A stretch of 64,000 bases of DNA from Afipia sp. (GTDB lineage Bacteria > Pseudomonadota > Alphaproteobacteria > Rhizobiales > Xanthobacteraceae): NCBI GenBank assembly GCA_016201045.1, contig JACQDM010000007.1:62001-126000 (forward strand), in the 5' to 3' direction. The notes under the pieces were generated by a model. That model had not been told where the DNA came from. It did no database searches and was given only the letters and a program-made list of their open reading frames with translations. This document shows, piece after piece, positions 9,901 to 20,601 of the stretch. Made by a program: the position numbers and the translations under genes. Position 1 is the stretch's first letter; every line of letters starts with the position of its first letter.

Positions 9901-12168
9901 CGGCTTCACGCCGATCATGGCCACTGCGGGTGCGACGGGAAGCGTCAGCTTGCGTTCGACCGCGCGACCGCCGGTTTCCACCATGCGGACGAAAATCTGG
10001 GCTTCCTGCGGCCTTGTGGAGGATGGCGGCTTCGCGAGAGGCACTTTGATCGTCGCTTTGCCGTTCGCGTCGGCGTCGGGAAGGTTTTCGAGCGGGGTGC
10101 GCTCATTGCTGGACGTTTCCTCGTCCGCGACACCGAATTTGTAGCCGTCATAGCCCGGCCGATTTGCCGCCGGCGCAACCAGCAAATCGCCCTCTAAGGA
10201 AAGCCCGGAAGCCGGTGCGCCGTAAAGGAAATGTCCGTCCACCTCAACTTCTACTGGAACTTCAGGAGAGAGCGATTTAGCCTTGGTATTTAAGGCAAAT
10301 TCGATGCGATCCGGCACATAATCTTCGACCATGAAGGTGGTCTCGCCAACGGACGGCGCCTTCGGGTCGGTGAAGGCCCGGACGCGCCAGGTGCCGGTCG
10401 GAACGGCTGAATTCAGCGGCAGCGTCAGAGCGTGGCCACCGGCCCCCTGATCTGGGATGGTGCTGCGGCGGAATTCGACCCCGTCAGGCCGCTCCACGAC
10501 CAAAGTCAGCGGCGCGCCAACGGCCGCGTTGCCCTTCCCATCACGTAGCAGCGCCGTCAGGTACACGGTCTCGCCGGAGCGGTAGACACCACGCTCGGCA
10601 TAGACGAACGCATCGGGCCCGGCAGGCACCGTGCGGCCCGACACGCCCCGGTCGCTGAGATCGAAGGCGTTGGATTTCAGGCTCAGGAACGCGTAATCGC
10701 CCTTCTCTCCACCGGCCGTGAGCATCGCCGGCGAAAGGCCGCCCTCGCCGCGTGCCAGTCCCGCCTCGAACAGCACATGACCGGCGCTGTCAGTTTTCCT
10801 GGTGGCAAGAATTTCATTGTTGCGCGCGACCAGCCGCACTTCGGTCCCGTAACTTGGCGCGGTCGTTGCCAGCGAATTGATGAAGACGTGGATGCCGTCA
10901 TTGCCGGAGTAAGCGGTCAGGCCAAGATCGGACACGATGAACCACTGCGTCGCCAGCGTTCCCGAGTAATAGTCGTCGTCACCGCTCGTGACCGACGAAG
11001 ATCCCGGTCCCTTCGGCGCCGCCGTCATCACATAGACGCCGGGCTGCAACTCGCCCACCGACTGGTCAACCGGGAATGCGGTCACGACATCGGCGTTGAG
11101 CGTGGAGGCGGTCGCAAGTTCGCCGCTCCAGACCTTCACGCCTTTTTCGTCGCCGAGCGCGCTCAGTTCGTAGCTTTCGAGGCTCCGCTGGAAATCGCCA
11201 TCGACAACCGAATTGATGAGGTTGCGGTCGCCAATGCGAAACACACTCACCGACACCGACGGCGTGTTGACGCTGACCATCGGAATGCCCTTCTGCCCTG
11301 TGCGCGGCAGCACATAGGCGCGGCCGGTGAAGCGGACGAACGGCTTGCGGTCGCGCACGTAAATGTTGAACTCGGCCGACTTCGGCAGCGTCTCTTTCAC
11401 CGTCGAGGGAATTCCGGCGCGAAGGTTGATCGTGTAACGCTCGCCATGCTTGAGGCCTTCGACACAGAGCTGCTTATCTTCGGATGTCAGCGCGGGTTTG
11501 TCGTTGCCGGTTTGGGTGACGAACGGCGCGAAATCGACACGCTTCGCCAAATCCTCCGAAAACTGGAAGCACGCGCGCGGCGAGGCGGAATCCGAGTCAA
11601 TGCTGTAGTCCATCAGGCGAAAGCCGTGATCGTCGCGTAATTTCTCGTACTGCGCACGAATGTCGGCGACCTCGCGCTGATCCAATGACAGTCGAAGTGC
11701 ATCCAGCGCCGGCCGCCACAGCTTGCGTTCGGCGAGAGCGCGTCCAAGCACCGCGAGCGCGTCGGCCTCCTCGTTGCTGTTGGCGGCGCGCTGATAGGCG
11801 ATATAGGCCGCCGTCGAAGCCCGTTCGTTGAAAAAGGTTTGTTCGCGGCTGTCGGAGGCGCGGATCTGCAGAATTGTACGGGCCAATCGAAGCCAGTTGC
11901 CGCTGTCGTCCGGCGCGACCACGGCGGTCTGTCCAAGGAGCGTCAGCGCGCCGCGCAGGTCGCTTTTCTTGAAGGCCGCGTCGATATCGGACTTCAGTGT
12001 CGCCGGCGTTTTGTTGACGACGCCCGCCTCCGTTTTGATCTGCGCCTCGAGGCGTATCGCCGAGTCTGCCAGATCATCACGCTTGAAAGCCTTGTCGGCG
12101 GCCTGTGCCGAACTCAAGGCAAGCGCCAGCGCTGCGCCAAACGACAACGCGCGAACCAACCCAATCAT
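6928..12168 (-). CDS. Alpha-2-macroglobulin family protein (YfhM-like)
   Basis: Very long secreted protein with thioester motif YPFGCSEQ; overlaps pbpC; likely start MIGLVRALSFGAALALALSSAQA. Confidence 0.88.
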   Translation of the reverse strand: MIGLVRALSFGAALALALSSAQAADKAFKRDDLADSAIRLEAQIKTEAGVVNKTPATLKSDIDAAFKKSDLRGALTLLGQTAVVAPDDSGNWLRLARTILQIRASDSREQTFFNERASTAAYIAYQRAANSNEEADALAVLGRALAERKLWRPALDALRLSLDQREVADIRAQYEKLRDDHGFRLMDYSIDSDSASPRACFQFSEDLAKRVDFAPFVTQTGNDKPALTSEDKQLCVEGLKHGERYTINLRAGIPSTVKETLPKSAEFNIYVRDRKPFVRFTGRAYVLPRTGQKGIPMVSVNTPSVSVSVFRIGDRNLINSVVDGDFQRSLESYELSALGDEKGVKVWSGELATASTLNADVVTAFPVDQSVGELQPGVYVMTAAPKGPGSSSVTSGDDDYYSGTLATQWFIVSDLGLTAYSGNDGIHVFINSLATTAPSYGTEVRLVARNNEILATRKTDSAGHVLFEAGLARGEGGLSPAMLTAGGEKGDYAFLSLKSNAFDLSDRGVSGRTVPAGPDAFVYAERGVYRSGETVYLTALLRDGKGNAAVGAPLTLVVERPDGVEFRRSTIPDQGAGGHALTLPLNSAVPTGTWRVRAFTDPKAPSVGETTFMVEDYVPDRIEFALNTKAKSLSPEVPVEVEVDGHFLYGAPASGLSLEGDLLVAPAANRPGYDGYKFGVADEETSSNERTPLENLPDADANGKATIKVPLAKPPSSTRPQEAQIFVRMVETGGRAVERKLTLPVAPAVAMIGVKPLFADKNVAEGDPANFDVVFVSPDGKSLARSGLRYELMKIESRYQWYRQGSSWDYEPVKSTKRVADGDLTIAADKPARIGSTPQPGRYRLDVKSTDADGPITSVQFDVGWYSDGSADTPDLLETSIDKPEYKSGDTMIVSVNARSAGKLTINVLGDRLLTTQTSDIKEGQNKINVSVGKDWGTGAYVVATLRRPLDAAAQRMPGRSIGLKWFGIDKSERTLKVSLSPPALIRPNSTLKLPVKVEGAGRGEDVKVVLAAVDVGILNLTNYKPPAPDDYYLGQRAMTSEIRDLYGQLIDGMQGTRGQIRTGGDGAGAELQGSPPTQKPLALYSGIVTVGSNGMADVSFDIPEFAGTARVMAVAWSATKVGRANTDVTIRDPVVLTATLPRFLLAGDRGTMNLDLDNVEGAAGDYVINVKTTGPVSLFGNPATTMRLASKQRSTVALAIDAPSGAGQANLDVDIKGPNGLTLARHYALDVKPATQILARRSVRTLAKGESLVLTSDMFADLVPGTGGVQLSVGLSTALDAATILKALDRYPFGCSEQITSRAMPLLYVNDLAAEAHLAMDTAVDQRIKDAIDRLLARQGSNGSFGLWSAGGDDAWLDAYVTDFLTRAREKGFVVPDILFKTALDRIRNSVVNADEPEKDGGRDLAYGLYVLAKNGAAPIGDLRYLADTKLKNIATPIAKAQLAAALALVGDRVRAERVYAAAVDSLQPKPVLEFGRSDYGSSLRDAAALVSLASEGNAPKATLTLAVERVEAARGLTPYTSTQENAWLVLASRALAKEANGVSLSVDGAPAKNALYRSYRSAEMAAKPVRIVNTGDTPVQAVVSVTGAPITPEPAASNGFKIERNYFTLDGKPVDISKAKQNDRFAVVLKITEPKPEFGHIMVADYLPAGLEIDNPKLVSSGDTGTLDWIQDGEDPENTEFRDDRFSASIERAGDDSPVFTVAYVVRAVSPGKYVLPQAYVEDMYNPSRYGRTGTGTVEVSPAK

Positions 12169-12456
12169 GTGAAAACTCCCTGCCAGCGGACGAAAGCCGC
12201 CTTGGAACCCAGACAATGCGCGAATCGTGACCGACTCATGGCCGTGGCGCTAACCTGCAAAATACATTCATCCCGGCGTCGGCCAGTCGCCGGCCCTGCC
12301 TTTTGCAACGCCGCAAGTTTAATTTGCGAACGGGCAAAAACAACGGTCGGTGTTGAAGCTGAGACGGAGGCAATGGCCTTCGGGTTCAAAACTGCTGTCG
12401 AAAATCCGCCCGTGGTCCGGGGTTTTTTCACTCTTGGGATGATATGACAGCGGCAC

Positions 12457-12533
12457 GGTCCCATAGCTCAACTGGATAGAGCACCAGATTTCTACTCTGG
12501 GGGTTTCAGGTTCGAATCCTGATGGGATCGCCA
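12457..12533 (+). tRNA. tRNA-Arg (anticodon TCT)
   Basis: GGTCCCA acceptor, CCAGA-TTTCTAC-TCTGG anticodon arm, GGTTCGAATCC T-arm, encoded CCA. Confidence 0.95.
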
Positions 12534-12591
12534 AACTCGTCAAAAAACCCCGCTCAATGGTCCGGGTAAGTTTGATCGCCGTAGATCTCGG

Positions 12592-13431
12592 TCAGAAGCG
12601 GTAGTTCGCGCCGATGCGCACGACGTTGAAATCCAGATCGCTGAAATTAGCGAAAAATGACGAGGGCGGCGCTCCGACAATGGCAACTGAGCGTGTGCTT
12701 GTCGTTCCCAAATTCACATAGAGATACTCGACCTTGAATGTGAAATTCTGCCAAGCGGCATATTCAATTCCGGCACCAGCGGTGTAGCCGGTCGCGATCG
12801 TCGAGGACGATCCGGCAAAACACACATTGTTGTTGGGCGGCGCGCAAGCGAAGCTAAATCCAAGACCTACACCGCCGCCGCCGCCCGGTTGACTGTAAAT
12901 GACATTTTCTTTCACTGAGCCGTAGGCAAAGCCGCCTGTGCCGTAGACAAGCAATTTGTCACTCGGCAACCATCCCAATCGGGCACGAAACGTTCCGAAC
13001 CAGTCAACATTCTGCGTTGCGGTGACGCTCGCCGGATTGCCGCCCACGCCACCGGACAGGAAAGCAGAAGTGCCCGTTCCCTTGATGTCGGCGCCGTTAA
13101 AATCGGCCTCCAAGCCAAACAGCCAGTTTCGATCGAATTGCCAGTTGTAGCCAATCTGGCCACCGCCGATCACACCTTTGACGTCGTAAGCAGTGGCTGC
13201 CGGTTGATTGAGAAACGCAAAGAGTGGGTCGCCGGGAGTAAAGCTGACCGTGGGATCGTTGAAGGCATACCCAACGTTGGCGCCGACATAGAATCCGTTC
13301 CAGCTATATGCCGGCTGCGCTGGAGGGGCTTTGGTATAAACGCGCGCTGGTAAATCGGCGGCTTGCGCGGTCGCCCACACGAGCGGCGCAAAGGCTATCG
13401 CAATCAAAACATTTCGCACCGAATCCCCCAA
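12592..13431 (-). CDS. Outer membrane beta-barrel protein (Omp25/Omp31-like)
   Basis: Signal peptide, YSWNGFYVGANVGYAF, C-terminal FNVVRIGANYRF. Confidence 0.85.
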   Translation of the reverse strand: MGDSVRNVLIAIAFAPLVWATAQAADLPARVYTKAPPAQPAYSWNGFYVGANVGYAFNDPTVSFTPGDPLFAFLNQPAATAYDVKGVIGGGQIGYNWQFDRNWLFGLEADFNGADIKGTGTSAFLSGGVGGNPASVTATQNVDWFGTFRARLGWLPSDKLLVYGTGGFAYGSVKENVIYSQPGGGGGVGLGFSFACAPPNNNVCFAGSSSTIATGYTAGAGIEYAAWQNFTFKVEYLYVNLGTTSTRSVAIVGAPPSSFFANFSDLDFNVVRIGANYRF

Positions 13432-13578
13432 AAGTGCTTGAAATACTTTGGAACCTTAGCCGTTCGTCTGAACAAAGCTGTAGCCGTATCGCAACACCGT
13501 TGGGAATCGTCATCCTCATATAGCCTATTTCCTTTCACAGAATTCAGTGCTGTTTTGGCAACCCACGCAGGAGGCAGG

Positions 13579-15579
13579 ATGATTCCGACGCGCCATTCCC
13601 CCGCCCTCGCGATCAGGTTTTCGTTGACCGCAATCGCATTGCTCGCGCTGCCTTCGACGGTCGAATCCGCGCGCGCTCAGGACGCGACCGTGAGCTGTCA
13701 GGATGCGGCGGAGTTGGCCATTCTTCCGGTGCCTGTTGCACCATGGAAGGGAGCGCCACTGCGGGTCATCTTTGCCGCCGAAAAACCTCTCGATGGCGAA
13801 TTGTCACTGACGGCACCTGACGGCAACGCTGCAGCAGCATCGCGCGATCGTCGCGGCGGGCCGCCCTACTTCTGGATCGTCGAGGTCTCCAAACCGCGCG
13901 CCGGCATGTGGCGCGCGACACTGACCCGCGACACGGCACCCGCGAACTGCAAATCCATCACCCGCGAAATTGCCGTTCGCGATGACGAACCGCCGAAGCC
14001 GACCCAAACCGCAGGCAGCGTCTGGCCGCTGCGCGGCAGCTGGAATCGCGCGACGGAAAATCTCTATTCCGCATGGATCGAGAAGCTGTTCGATTCACCG
14101 CTCGACGATCCGCCATCGTGGAAGGCGCTGCATGAAGTGTTGCGCGACAAATCGCGCAACGTGCTTTTCAACTATCTCGGCCTCAATGAGGACGAGATGA
14201 AGCAGGTCTTCAAGCCCGACTGCGCGGACATGCCGTATTTTCTGCGCGCCTATTTCGCTTTCAAGATGGGCCTGCCGTTCGGCTATTCGAAGTGCACGCG
14301 CGGCACGGCGACCGGCGCTCCGCGATGTCCGCAATGGTTCAACATCCAGAATCTCGAACCGCCGCGCGCGCCTCCGCCGGAAAAACTCGAAGCGGATGAG
14401 GCTCCTCCTCCAACTACGTCGCTCAATCCGTTCGCGTCGGCATCCCGCGCTCCGGCACCCCCGCCACCGCCGCCGCCTGCTCCCGTGACGCCGAAGCGCA
14501 CCGGACTGTTTCCGGCGTTCGCCCAATACATTCCGGTGATCGGCGATTCCGTTCATTCCGGCTCAGGACGCACGGCCGCGACTGACGACAACACCGACTA
14601 TTATCCGGTTGCGCTGTCGCAAGAGACGCTGCGGCCCGGCACGATGTATGCGGATCCATATGGGCATCTGTTGATGCTGACGCGCCGCGTGGCGCAGACC
14701 GGCGACAACGCCGGTGTATTTCTCGCAGCCGATGCGCAGCCTGACGGCACAGTTGCCATTAAGCGTTTCTGGCGAGGCAATTTCCTTTTTGCGCAGGAAG
14801 CGGCTTTCGGCGGCGCAGGGTTCAAGCATTTCCGTCCCATCGTGCGGACCAAGGACGGCAATCTGCGTCGGCTGACCAATGCAGAGATTTCGCGCGATCC
14901 TGAATACGGAGATTTCTCACTCGAACAATCGAAGATGGGCGTCGAGGAGTTCTACGATCGCATGGATGACGTGCAGTCGCCCTCACCGCTCGATCCGTTC
15001 CGCGCAACGAAGGAGGCGATCATCGCGCTCGACGAGCAGGTGAAGGCACGCGTCACATCGGTCGAGAATGGCCGCAAATATCTCAACAGCGGCAAGGGCG
15101 AAGCCTCGATGCCCGAAGGACCCGCTATTTTCGAGACGACCGGCGCGTGGGAAGATTTCGCAACGCCGTCGCGCGATCTGCGCATCCTGATTGCGATCGA
15201 TGTGGTGCGGGGCTTTCCCGACCGCGTCGCGCGCAAGCCCGAGCGCTATGCGATGCCGAAGGACAAGAGCGTTGCGGAAGTGAAAACCGAACTGCAAAGC
15301 ATGCTGAGTTCAGAACTCGCGACGCGAAAATTTTCATACACGAGGACCGACGGATCGCCATGGGCGCTATCAGTGAAGGATGTGCTGGATCGCGCGCCAC
15401 TGCTGGAAATGGCTTACAACGTCAACGACTGCGTCGAATTGCGTTGGGGCGCCGATGCAAAGAGCGACGAATCCTCGACTTGCAAGAAACATGCGCCGGC
15501 GGCGCAGCGCGCGAAGATGGACAAATATCGCGTGTGGTTTCACGAGCGCAAGCGGCCCGTGCGGATGGGCGGCGCTTAA
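13579..15579 (+). CDS. Conserved hypothetical exported protein
   Basis: Start MIPTRHSPALAIRFSLTAIALLALPSTVESARAQ preceded by aggaggcagg; long uninterrupted ORF. Confidence 0.75.
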   Translation: MIPTRHSPALAIRFSLTAIALLALPSTVESARAQDATVSCQDAAELAILPVPVAPWKGAPLRVIFAAEKPLDGELSLTAPDGNAAAASRDRRGGPPYFWIVEVSKPRAGMWRATLTRDTAPANCKSITREIAVRDDEPPKPTQTAGSVWPLRGSWNRATENLYSAWIEKLFDSPLDDPPSWKALHEVLRDKSRNVLFNYLGLNEDEMKQVFKPDCADMPYFLRAYFAFKMGLPFGYSKCTRGTATGAPRCPQWFNIQNLEPPRAPPPEKLEADEAPPPTTSLNPFASASRAPAPPPPPPPAPVTPKRTGLFPAFAQYIPVIGDSVHSGSGRTAATDDNTDYYPVALSQETLRPGTMYADPYGHLLMLTRRVAQTGDNAGVFLAADAQPDGTVAIKRFWRGNFLFAQEAAFGGAGFKHFRPIVRTKDGNLRRLTNAEISRDPEYGDFSLEQSKMGVEEFYDRMDDVQSPSPLDPFRATKEAIIALDEQVKARVTSVENGRKYLNSGKGEASMPEGPAIFETTGAWEDFATPSRDLRILIAIDVVRGFPDRVARKPERYAMPKDKSVAEVKTELQSMLSSELATRKFSYTRTDGSPWALSVKDVLDRAPLLEMAYNVNDCVELRWGADAKSDESSTCKKHAPAAQRAKMDKYRVWFHERKRPVRMGGA

Positions 15580-15690
15580 GCGAAACAGTCGTGTCTCATT
15601 TGGAAAAATGAATCGAGGGGAAGCCAGACCTTCCCCTCGACTCGCATCCAAACCAAAAGGGGTAACAAATGGTTTGGAAATAGAAACGCG

Positions 15691-15722
15691 GCCGGGATTT
15701 TAAATCCGGGCCGCGTTTTTTT
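15691..15722. terminator. Rho-independent terminator
   Basis: GCGGCCGGGATTTTAAATCCGGGCCGCGTTTTTTT. Confidence 0.7.
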
Positions 15723-15724
15723 GC

Positions 15725-16759
15725 TTAGGCTGCCGCCTTCTTGCCTGTCGGCACTTCCGAGATCGTCTTCAGGATCTGCGAAGCGATCTGGTAGGGGTCG
15801 CCCTGCGAATTCGGACGGCGATCTTCGAGGTAGCCCTTGTAGCCGTTGTTCATGAAGGAGTGCGGAACGCGGATCGATGCACCGCGATCGGCGAGACCGT
15901 AACTGAACTTGTTCCACGGAGCCGTCTCGTGCTTGCCGGTCAGACGCTTGTCGTTGTCCGGGCCGTAAACAGCGATATGGTCCATCAGGTTCTTGTCGAA
16001 CGCTTTCATCAGCGCCTCGAAATACTCCTTGCCGCCGACCGTGCGCATATACTCGGTGGAGAAGTTGGCGTGCATCCCCGAACCGTTCCAGTCCGTGTCG
16101 CCGAGCGGCTTGCAGTGGAATTCGATGTCGATGCCGTACTTCTCGGTGAGACGCAGCATCAGGTAGCGGGCCATCCACATTTCGTCAGCGGCGCGCTTGG
16201 AGCCTTTGCCGAAAATCTGGAATTCCCACTGGCCCTTCGCGACTTCCGCGTTGATGCCTTCATGGTTGATGCCAGCGGCGAGACAGAGATTGAGATGCTC
16301 TTCGACGATCTCACGCGCGACCGAGCCGACGTTCTTGTAGCCGACGCCGGTGTAATACGGACCCTGCGGCGGCGGGTAGCCTTCTGCCGGGAAGCCGAGC
16401 GGGCGGCCGTCCTTGTAGAAGAAATATTCCTGCTCGAAACCGAACCATGCGCCGGCATCGTCGAGAATGGTTGCGCGCTTGTTCGACGAATGCGGAGTCT
16501 TGCCATCCGGCATCATCACTTCGCACATCACGAGAGCGCCGTTGACGCGCGCTGCATCGGGATAAACTGCGACAGGCTTCAGCACGCAATCGGAGCTGTG
16601 GCCTTCTGCCTGGTTGGTCGAACTTCCGTCGAAGCCCCACAGCGGAAGTTCTTCGAGTTTCGGGAAGCTGGCGAAATCCTTCAGCTGCGTCTTGCCGCGC
16701 AAACTCGGCACAGGCGTGTAACCATCGAGCCAAATATACTCGAGCTTATACTTTGTCAT
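15725..16759 (-). CDS. glnII: Glutamine synthetase type II (eukaryotic-type GSII)
   Basis: MTKYKLEYIWLDGYTPVPSLRGKT, LWGFDGSSTNQAEGHSSDC, NEAR-type KHETAPWNKFSYGLADRGASIRVP. Confidence 0.93.
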   Translation of the reverse strand: MTKYKLEYIWLDGYTPVPSLRGKTQLKDFASFPKLEELPLWGFDGSSTNQAEGHSSDCVLKPVAVYPDAARVNGALVMCEVMMPDGKTPHSSNKRATILDDAGAWFGFEQEYFFYKDGRPLGFPAEGYPPPQGPYYTGVGYKNVGSVAREIVEEHLNLCLAAGINHEGINAEVAKGQWEFQIFGKGSKRAADEMWMARYLMLRLTEKYGIDIEFHCKPLGDTDWNGSGMHANFSTEYMRTVGGKEYFEALMKAFDKNLMDHIAVYGPDNDKRLTGKHETAPWNKFSYGLADRGASIRVPHSFMNNGYKGYLEDRRPNSQGDPYQIASQILKTISEVPTGKKAAA

Positions 16760-17263
16760 TTCGATCTCTCTTCGTTGATGCGTCAGGTGAGTAACCGAAA
16801 GCCTGATGGTCACCCGACGCCTACCCGGCCACCACGGCTGGTCCTTACCAAAGCATTAAATATGCCAATCTGCCGCACCGCACTGCTGGCCGCCAGAAAT
16901 GGAACTTAGCCCCGGTTTGAAGGTAAAATTGACACTCTTCCCGCGCCGTTCGCAAGCGATTTTGCTTCATTCGACAGCACTCGCGCGAAGGCGCTCATCA
17001 AAGCGGCACCTCACGCTGTCACAGACACTTTCGGCGAAAAATCGCTGCTTCAGCAGCCCGCAAATCCAAATCTGCACAAAGATTAGCGTTTTTCTGATTT
17101 GTTCTTAATCAGTTTGCATCTCAGTTGAGCAGGAACGATATGCTCCTTCACGAGTCGACGCATAGCAACGGCGTCAACGCGACAGAGTTTCGTAACGAGT
17201 CAGGCGCAGCATCGAAGGGATCGAGCGCAGCGTTACGAGGAGACACGGCGAAGGAGAACAACA

Positions 17264-17485
17264 ATGAATGCGAACACCAATGGGGGATCGGCAAAGATCT
17301 ACCAATTTCCCGAAGGCGGCCGAAGGTCACTGAACAACCGCCGCTTCAATGACGCCGTGCCGTCGGGCTTCGGCGCGCAGGTCATCAGCGAAGCGACCTA
17401 TGGAAGCTGGTACCACGACGAAGCGATCCGGGAGTCGCAGCGCGCCAAGACGACTATCGTTCCGCTGAACTTCCCACGCCACTGA
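17264..17485 (+). CDS. DUF2735-like small protein next to glnII
   Basis: MNANTNGGSAKIYQFPEGGRRS...; position beside glnII as in rhizobia. Confidence 0.75.
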   Translation: MNANTNGGSAKIYQFPEGGRRSLNNRRFNDAVPSGFGAQVISEATYGSWYHDEAIRESQRAKTTIVPLNFPRH

Positions 17486-17494
17486 TCTTCGGCG

Positions 17495-18436
17495 TCACGC
17501 GCCGAAGATCGACCAGCCGAGCCGCTTCGTAAGGAGTTCGAGCGCAACTCGGCCGAGATGCGAGTTGCCCGCTGCGTCCAGTCCCGGAGACCACGCAGCG
17601 ATAGAGGCCTTGCCCGGCGCAATCGCGAGCACGCCTCCGCCGACGCCGCTCTTTCCCGGCAGCCCCACGCGAAAAGCAAATTCTCCCGACCCGTCGTAGT
17701 GTCCGCACGTCAGCATCACCGCATTGATGCGGCGGGCGCGCTCGGCAGGCACGACGGATAGTCCGGTCGATGGATTGACGCCGTGATGCGCGAGAAAACG
17801 CCCCGCCATCGCGAGCTGACGGCAGGACATCGCAATCGCGCATTGGTGGAAGTAGACGCCGAGAACGAGATTGACCGGGTTCTCGATCACGCCGAACGAT
17901 TTCATGTAATTCGCCAGCGCAGCGTTGCGAAATCCGGTCTGCTGTTCGGATGACGCAACATTCTCGTCGATCTTGATGGTGTCGTCGTCGGCGAGGAAAT
18001 GCATGAACCGCAGAATTTCGCCGAGTGCCTCGCGCGGCTGATGGCCCGACAGGATGACATCGGTAACGGCGATGGCACCTGCGTTGATAAACGGATTGCG
18101 CGGAATGCCGCGCTCGCGTTCCAGCTGAACGATGGAGTTGAACGGACTGCCCGAAGGCTCCCGACCGACCCGTCGCCACAGATGCTCGCCGATCTTTCCG
18201 AGCGCAAGCGTGAGCGTGAAGACTTTGGAGACGCTCTGGATCGAGAACGGCGTGTCGTAGTCGCCGCCCGCGCCGACATTGCCCGCTTCGTCGATGACGT
18301 AGAGACCGAAGCCGCTGTTGTGGACACGCGCAAGTTCCGGAATGTACGACGCAACCTCGCCGCGATCGGTCCGCTGCTTCATCTCCTCGGCGATTTCCTT
18401 GACGACGGCGTCAAGATTGGGCGTGGCGTGAACCAT
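17495..18436 (-). CDS. glsA: Glutaminase
   Basis: [38 protein letters not shown]; beta-lactamase-like serine glutaminase pattern. Confidence 0.92.
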   Translation of the reverse strand: MVHATPNLDAVVKEIAEEMKQRTDRGEVASYIPELARVHNSGFGLYVIDEAGNVGAGGDYDTPFSIQSVSKVFTLTLALGKIGEHLWRRVGREPSGSPFNSIVQLERERGIPRNPFINAGAIAVTDVILSGHQPREALGEILRFMHFLADDDTIKIDENVASSEQQTGFRNAALANYMKSFGVIENPVNLVLGVYFHQCAIAMSCRQLAMAGRFLAHHGVNPSTGLSVVPAERARRINAVMLTCGHYDGSGEFAFRVGLPGKSGVGGGVLAIAPGKASIAAWSPGLDAAGNSHLGRVALELLTKRLGWSIFGA

Positions 18437-18443
18437 CTTGCTT

Positions 18444-18857
18444 TCACTTGTTACGCTTGGCGGGCGCTATCCAGTCGAGATGACCGCGCTCGTCGGTGAC
18501 GCAATACGGCACCTGTTCCTTCTTATCCCAATATGCACGGCAGCCAACATAGATAAACGCGCGGGCTGCCTGCCCGCCGTCGCCCGACAGCATCACATCT
18601 GTCTCGACGCGCTCATACATTCCGATCCCGACGCTTTCGAGTTCGTCGAGCGTAGCTAAAGTCCGGTCGTCGATATCGAACACTTCGCCGCTGACTTGCC
18701 GAAGGTCCGGCCCGCTGTCGCGCAGCACGGGGAAACGGCCGTCGAGCATGCGATACCGTGTCAGCGTGTACGCCTCGCCGACAAATAGCGAATTTTCGAG
18801 AAAGCGGAAATTCCGGAAGCCGCGCTTCAAAGTGCCGTAGACAAAGACGCGAGGCAT
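18444..18857 (-). CDS. Gamma-glutamylcyclotransferase (AIG2-like) family protein
   Basis: [17 protein letters not shown]. Confidence 0.88.
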   Translation of the reverse strand: MPRVFVYGTLKRGFRNFRFLENSLFVGEAYTLTRYRMLDGRFPVLRDSGPDLRQVSGEVFDIDDRTLATLDELESVGIGMYERVETDVMLSGDGGQAARAFIYVGCRAYWDKKEQVPYCVTDERGHLDWIAPAKRNK

Positions 18858-18882
18858 TCAGCAAGCATTTCCTTCGACAGCG

Positions 18883-20427
18883 CTAGCGGCGCGCCACGAA
18901 CAACATGGATTTCTGGTCCGACGCCGTATTGGCGGATTTTGGATCAGCCCCGTCAAGCCTCGTCAGGACGTCCTCGATCGGAAAATCAGCCCATGCGTGA
19001 GTGACGAAGTCGCGGTGGGAAATATCGCCAGCCGGCAGGAAGGTGACGCTGCCCGGCAGACGGTTCGGCTTCAATTCAGCACCGTAGGAAATCGACCTGT
19101 CGTCCAGTAATCGTTCAAGCTCGACGTTCCGCCCTCGGGTATGCGGGGTATAGGAGCTTACGAAAAATGCCGAGCGGTTGCTTGCGATCCAGTCCGCGAA
19201 TTTGTCCATGCCCGCATAGAGCGCATCGAGCAGGACGATACCCCTGATGCGCTGATTGAGGCCCCCGCGATCGAGCACAGACAGCGTCGGGCCGAATCCG
19301 CCGCTATAAGCGACGATTACGATCGGCATTTTTGCGAATGCCTTGGCTGCACGCGCGTCGCCATTCAGCTTGGCGAATTTCACGGCGGCCTCGTCCATGA
19401 ACCGTTTGAAGCCGTCCTTTTCCCAGAATTTGCCAGCGCTGGAGTCGGCGGCATTCACGGCGAACTGCGGTGCGACCATCACCGCATTCACGCCGGAGGC
19501 CGAAATCTGCGCGGGCACCTGCTGGCGATCGCGCACGTCGTCCGCAAGATTGGCCCCGTGACCGTGGAAAAACACGACGATGACGCCGGGCTTGTTCGCG
19601 TCGAATCCTTGCGGAATATGCAGCAGCGCGCGGCGGTCGTTGAAGACTTCGGATTCCTTCAGCACCCGCCCGCGGAAATTGGTATGGCCGCGATTGGCCC
19701 CCTCGCCGCGATCGAGAAAACGCCGCTCCGAATTCGGCATATTGCCGTTATAGGGGAAAGGCGCATTGTCGAAATCGACCAACACGGTTTTCGCTTCACG
19801 GCTCGCCGAATTGCGTGGCGGTGTAGCGGCTTGCGGCCGCGGTGTCGCCCTCGGGGCAATATCATCCTGCGGTGTAGCGCTGGCGATCCGATCTGCGCGC
19901 GGGGTGCTGGTCGCCTGCCGCGTTCTGGTCTCAAGCGCGCCGAAGCTGCGCGCAATAATTTCGGCGGGCGCGACGGTGTTACGCTGCACTTTGGAGTCGG
20001 GAATGCGCGGAGGTTCGGGATCGCCGTCCTTCGCGCGAACCGACATCGAAGAAAAATTGTTGCGCTCGATGTCGTCCGCCGGTGCAGTCGAGATCTGCTG
20101 GCTCAGGCGTGATCCCCCACCCAGCTTTCCGTAAAGGAACGCCGCGCTTCCGAACATCGTCGCGACAAAGAGGAAGGCGCAGGTATACAGCGCATAACGG
20201 GCGCGGCGAAGTTCGAGAACGGCTTCGTCGGTGGACGTATTCCCTCGCGTCTCGACCACGACATAGCGTTCGGGACGGCGGATCGATGCGGGATCTGGAT
20301 TGAAGCGGCGCGCACGCTGGACTGCGCCCTGCGGCAGCGAGGGTCGCTGGAAAGACTGCGGCGCTGGCGAATTGCGATGGCCAGTTTGCACGTGGTCCCC
20401 ATCCAAATGGCCGCGAAATCTCACCAA
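18883..20427 (-). CDS. Conserved membrane-anchored protein, alpha/beta-hydrolase-like C-terminal region
   Basis: Single TM segment then VVFFHGHGANLADDVRDRQ and VIVAYSGGFGP (nucleophile-elbow-like). Confidence 0.6.
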   Translation of the reverse strand: MVRFRGHLDGDHVQTGHRNSPAPQSFQRPSLPQGAVQRARRFNPDPASIRRPERYVVVETRGNTSTDEAVLELRRARYALYTCAFLFVATMFGSAAFLYGKLGGGSRLSQQISTAPADDIERNNFSSMSVRAKDGDPEPPRIPDSKVQRNTVAPAEIIARSFGALETRTRQATSTPRADRIASATPQDDIAPRATPRPQAATPPRNSASREAKTVLVDFDNAPFPYNGNMPNSERRFLDRGEGANRGHTNFRGRVLKESEVFNDRRALLHIPQGFDANKPGVIVVFFHGHGANLADDVRDRQQVPAQISASGVNAVMVAPQFAVNAADSSAGKFWEKDGFKRFMDEAAVKFAKLNGDARAAKAFAKMPIVIVAYSGGFGPTLSVLDRGGLNQRIRGIVLLDALYAGMDKFADWIASNRSAFFVSSYTPHTRGRNVELERLLDDRSISYGAELKPNRLPGSVTFLPAGDISHRDFVTHAWADFPIEDVLTRLDGADPKSANTASDQKSMLFVARR

Positions 20428-20601
20428 TCAGTGTGGTCGGAATTGGGAGACGTTACCGCCGACAGCCACCCGTCCATTGCCGAAATTCACGGCAAAGCGG
20501 CCAAAACACGCAAATAACCAGTCAATTTAGAAACCTTGCCGGTTAACAACGCATTAATTTCGCGTTGGTTCGCGCGTGAATTCGGTTTCTGCGTGCGGAG
20601 G

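Noticed and set aside
10140-10330. Local shift to lower GC inside the alpha-2-macroglobulin gene, considered as an insertion
   Set aside because: The reading frame and domain continuity are intact, so it is probably ordinary sequence variation.
15860-16909. 349-aa plus-strand ORF opposite glnII
   Set aside because: Antisense shadow ORF of a high-GC gene; glnII on the other strand is unambiguous. The same applies to ORFs at 20536-21708, 24329-25465, 26198-27313 and 31095-32129.
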